This document shows, piece after piece, positions 14,127-16,690 of a stretch of DNA of 16,690 nt. The DNA is taken from contig BNXY01000054.1 of assembly GCA_025999935.1 (NCBI GenBank), forward strand, positions 1 to 16,690. Direction: 5' to 3'. Below the pieces are notes generated by a model. The model was given only the letters and a program-made list of their open reading frames with translations, had not been told where the DNA came from and did no database searches. The DNA is from Bacteroidia bacterium. GTDB lineage: Bacteria > Bacteroidota > Bacteroidia > Bacteroidales > Azobacteroidaceae. Every line of letters begins with the position of its first letter. Positions within the stretch are counted from its first letter, which is position 1. The translations under genes were made by a program, and so were the position numbers.

Positions 14127-15932
14127 ATGAAACAAAACTATTGTTTATCAGCGCTCTTTGCTTCGTTGCTATTGTTAACGACTGCATGCGAAAAAAATGA
14201 AATTCCGGAAAATGACTTTTCAGATCAAGTACGTCCTAAAGTTTCCCTGACAAATACTAAGGGAGCAGCCGATGGTGTCAGTTATTCATTGCAAGGAGTA
14301 AGCATGAATCCCGATGTAGTGTCTATTAGTGAAAAAAATGCCCGCATTGAAAGTACAAAGCAGGAACTTTCGGCAGGAACGCTTAAATTATCGGAACTTT
14401 CCGACGATTTGTCCGCGTCTTTAAATGCCGGCAGTATTCTGTATGTGAAAACCGATGATTTTACCGCATTGAAAAAGATTACCGGAATTAATGCAACTGC
14501 CGGCGGCGTATATTCGCTTCAAGTTGAACAGGCGCATTTGGGAGAAATCTTTGAAGAAGGTACGATTGATTTGTCGGTTGACTTGTACGAGGCTGCTCTT
14601 GCCAAGCAAGAAAAAACCGGCTTGCGTGCGGGTGGTTTGCTCAACCGGTTCTATGAACTGGATTTTCAAGACGAATATGATTTGGGAGCAGGCTTCAGAT
14701 ATAATCCGGCTACGAATATCAAAATGTCGTATAATATGAAACTTTCCTTTGTTCGGAATCAGATTTTGCCGAGCGAATTTTCAAGTATTTTTGAACTACA
14801 GGTGGCTATTAATCCGGCGCTTAACTTTGCGGGATCATTCAACAGCATTGATAATTACGAATTGTCTCAATATATCCCGGAAGCATTGCTGGATTATATC
14901 AAGTCGCAAAGTTTCGACTTCAAAATCCCAATCAACATGCTGGGTATTGATTCATTGGCTGCCACGCTGAAAGTGAAAGACATCAAAATGCCGTTGAGAG
15001 TAGAAGCTAATCTGTCAAATCAGACTGCGTTCTCCTACGGACTGAACGGGAATTACAAGATTGGTTACTCCGTAGCGATTAAGGGAACGACCCCAAAAAT
15101 AACTCCTGTCTATGAAAACAACCTGGTTGCGACCAATCCGTCCCCGTCGGATACATACGGGGAATTGCTGACCAGCTCAACAATCGACATCACACCCGAT
15201 ATTTCCATTCTTGACGGAGCCTATTCGGTGGACGGAACCCTTTCTTTGGAAAACAGAACGAGCACTTACGGCAATATCAGCCTGCCCGGACAGGCGCCTG
15301 TCTCCGGTTCCAGAGGCGTGAATATAACCAAGCTGATAGCAAACATCGACCTGATATTGATTAAGATACCGGTAACGGTTCTCAATACGGAAGAAGAGTT
15401 GTGGAATATCGGCACAATCGTTAAATCGGTTGTATATTCCGATCTGAAATATACATTGCCCTCTTCTTATACGGATGATTACGGACCCTTAGGAAATGTT
15501 GTCCAGGTGGGAAGTTTCAAACGAACATACAAAAATACGGAGATTTCATTAAATTACAAGTATCAGATACTTGGCAAGAAGATACCTGACGAATTGACGA
15601 TCAGCTATGATGTTTACGCGGAGAATGGTTCGACCAAACTGGCTTCCGTACAGGATGCCGTCATCCGTCCGTCCGATATTACGGCTAACAGTTTCAAATT
15701 CAAACAGGACATTTTTTTCTCCGGAGAAACTACGTATGAAAAGACCGGCGAGCAAAAAGTAAAGGTCGGTTTTATTACCATCACGGTGCCGGTCTATGGA
15801 AATGTGACCCGGTGCCAGTCGAAAAGCTATCTGAAGAATATTGTTATCAAAGACAATAACGGATACGTGTACGAAGGTATCTATAACACAGCAAAAGGCG
15901 TTGTGGAAACCAGCATCGAATTGAAACGATAG
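14127..15932 (+). CDS. Large lipoprotein of unknown function
   Basis: The product has 601 residues. A type II signal peptide ends in LLLLTTAC, with the lipidated Cys at residue 21. The following EKNEIPEND is acidic and loosely resembles the surface-export signal of Bacteroidetes lipoproteins, so display on the cell surface is possible (inference). The mature part looks beta-rich, with alternating polar and hydrophobic residues, no internal membrane helix and few cysteines. I do not recognise a family. It is not obviously a SusD-like, TonB-linked or protease protein, and no susC-type partner is next to it. The gene stands alone, with a TAACTTTG promoter box upstream and a strong terminator downstream, and is divergent from ftsY. 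Confidence 0.85.
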   Translation: MKQNYCLSALFASLLLLTTACEKNEIPENDFSDQVRPKVSLTNTKGAADGVSYSLQGVSMNPDVVSISEKNARIESTKQELSAGTLKLSELSDDLSASLNAGSILYVKTDDFTALKKITGINATAGGVYSLQVEQAHLGEIFEEGTIDLSVDLYEAALAKQEKTGLRAGGLLNRFYELDFQDEYDLGAGFRYNPATNIKMSYNMKLSFVRNQILPSEFSSIFELQVAINPALNFAGSFNSIDNYELSQYIPEALLDYIKSQSFDFKIPINMLGIDSLAATLKVKDIKMPLRVEANLSNQTAFSYGLNGNYKIGYSVAIKGTTPKITPVYENNLVATNPSPSDTYGELLTSSTIDITPDISILDGAYSVDGTLSLENRTSTYGNISLPGQAPVSGSRGVNITKLIANIDLILIKIPVTVLNTEEELWNIGTIVKSVVYSDLKYTLPSSYTDDYGPLGNVVQVGSFKRTYKNTEISLNYKYQILGKKIPDELTISYDVYAENGSTKLASVQDAVIRPSDITANSFKFKQDIFFSGETTYEKTGEQKVKVGFITITVPVYGNVTRCQSKSYLKNIVIKDNNGYVYEGIYNTAKGVVETSIELKR

Positions 15933-15950
15933 TTTTTTAAGCGGTTGTTT

Positions 15951-16001
15951 AAACTATCTGTCATGGCGGATTTACACTGTCTGCCATGACGGATAGTTTT
16001 T
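15951..16001 (+). terminator. Strong intrinsic terminator after the lipoprotein gene
   Basis: Arms 15951-15970 (AAACTATC...GGCGGA) and 15980-15999 (TCTGCC...ATAGTTT) form a 20-base stem whose only non-Watson-Crick positions are two G-U pairs. The loop has nine bases and the stem runs into TTTTT. The T-run follows on the plus strand only, so it ends the lipoprotein transcript and insulates hypF. Confidence 0.88.
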
Positions 16002-16060
16002 ATTTAATTTGTTTTTATGTTTGAAAAAGGTAATTATTAACAGAATATTACTTGTGAAAA

Positions 16061-16690
16061 ATGTATATAAACGTAAAAGCGCAAATGGAAATAAACATTC
16101 AAGGTTTGGTGCAAGGCGTTGGTTTTCGTCCTTTTATTCATCTTTTAGCCAAAGAATTGGGAATAAAAGGAACGATTGCCAATCGGAACAATGGCGTCGT
16201 TATCCGGGCGGAACTTTCCGCAGAACAGCAGGCCGTTTTTATCCGCCGCATTCAAACCGAACATCCGCCGGTGGCGGTCATCCATCGGATGGATATTTCG
16301 GAAATTTCGGAGAACAACGAAATATTTTCCGGTTTTTCCATCTTGCCCAGTTATTCCGAATCCGATGAAGTCACGCAGGTAGCCCCCGATATTGCCGTTT
16401 GCCAATCCTGTTTGGATGACAGGGAAAATCAGCCGCACCGCATCCGGTATCCTTTTATCAACTGTACACATTGCGGGCCTCGCTTTTCCATTATCCGGGA
16501 TTTGCCTTATGACCGCAGGCATACCACCCTGTCCGGTTTTGAGATGTGCCCCGATTGCCGCCGGGAATATTCGGATTTGTCCGACCGACGTTTCCATGCA
16601 CAGCCGGTGGCCTGTAACCATTGCGGGCCGGTGTATTATGCCCAATATAAAAACAAAATTTATACGGATTACCGTCAAATTCTCGAACTG
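16061..16690 (+). CDS. hypF: Carbamoyltransferase HypF (5' part, runs off the window)
   Basis: The first 210 residues are present, in frame to the window edge. An acylphosphatase domain comes first: QGVGFRP with catalytic R23, and N41 in TIANRNNG. Two HypF zinc fingers follow: C114-x2-C117 with C135-x2-C138 (INCTHCGPRFSI), and C163-x2-C166 with C185-x2-C188 (FHAQPVACNHCGP). The YrdC-like and transferase domains must lie beyond the edge. HypF turns carbamoyl phosphate and ATP into a carbamoyl-adenylate and loads it onto HypE, the source of the cyanide ligands of [NiFe]-hydrogenases. Translation may start at 16061 or at the ATG 16085, which gives the shorter N-terminus more usual in the family. 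The first finger loop (17 residues) is one shorter than I expect for the family. Confidence 0.93.
   Translation, partial: MYINVKAQMEINIQGLVQGVGFRPFIHLLAKELGIKGTIANRNNGVVIRAELSAEQQAVFIRRIQTEHPPVAVIHRMDISEISENNEIFSGFSILPSYSESDEVTQVAPDIAVCQSCLDDRENQPHRIRYPFINCTHCGPRFSIIRDLPYDRRHTTLSGFEMCPDCRREYSDLSDRRFHAQPVACNHCGPVYYAQYKNKIYTDYRQILEL

Noticed and set aside
16020..16054. TTTG at 16020 and a TATTACTTG-like box before hypF as a promoter.
   Set aside because: The second element has the wrong spacing for TAnnTTTG and would put the start site on the first ATG; too weak to list.
16009..16368. 119-codon plus-strand frame overlapping hypF in another frame.
   Set aside because: The overlapping frame 16061-16690 carries QGVGFRP and the ordered Cys pairs of HypF; this one is low-complexity.
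16145..16678. 177-codon open frame opposite hypF.
   Set aside because: It is the reverse strand of the clear HypF acylphosphatase and zinc-finger coding region.
1..16690. CRISPR arrays, tRNA or rRNA genes, insertion sequences with transposase.
   Set aside because: No regularly spaced repeats, cloverleaf, rRNA or transposase-like sequence was seen on either strand.

Overview
The window looks like chromosomal DNA from a member of the order Bacteroidales. It is moderately AT-rich, and several genes are preceded by the Bacteroidetes -7 box TAnnTTTG rather than E. coli-type promoters. Most genes lack clear Shine-Dalgarno sequences. The gene set is also typical of the group: a complete Bat aerotolerance operon and an ftsY-rimO-HU cluster. 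The genus cannot be fixed from the sequence alone.

Layout. (1) 71-1396 (+) is a polytopic Wzy/O-antigen-ligase-like membrane protein, probably the edge of a surface-polysaccharide locus. (2) 1397-1838 looks empty, but on the minus strand it encodes a 49-residue peptide (1580-1729). The peptide has a textbook double-glycine leader and a 16-residue aromatic core, and a strong hairpin terminator follows it (1516-1553). (3) 1839-10126 (-) is one tightly packed operon read right to left: moxR, a DUF58 protein, a BatD-like membrane protein, batA, batB, batC, batD, batE. (4) 10266-13752 (-) is a second unit: ftsY, rimO, a small HU protein, and an HU-like domain fused through a transmembrane helix to a LysM domain. 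(5) 13753-14126 is the divergent intergenic region, with promoters on both sides of a long imperfect palindrome of REP/MITE type. (6) 14127-15932 (+) is a 601-residue lipoprotein of unknown function, closed by a 20-bp-stem terminator. (7) 16061-16690 (+) is the 5' part of hypF, which runs off the window.

How the genes work together. The Bat products form a membrane system. MoxR is an AAA+ ATPase that in known systems partners with vWA proteins. Three vWA or vWA-like proteins are present (DUF58, BatA, BatB), plus TPR proteins (BatC, BatE) and two large proteins with periplasmic beta domains (BatD and its shorter relative). The second operon joins membrane-protein targeting (FtsY), ribosomal protein S12 modification (RimO) and two HU-type proteins. 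One of these appears able to tie DNA to the peptidoglycan. hypF suggests [NiFe]-hydrogenase maturation genes to the right.

The points most worth a second look are the GG-leader peptide, the HU-TM-LysM protein, and the module shared by BatD and the 330-residue protein.
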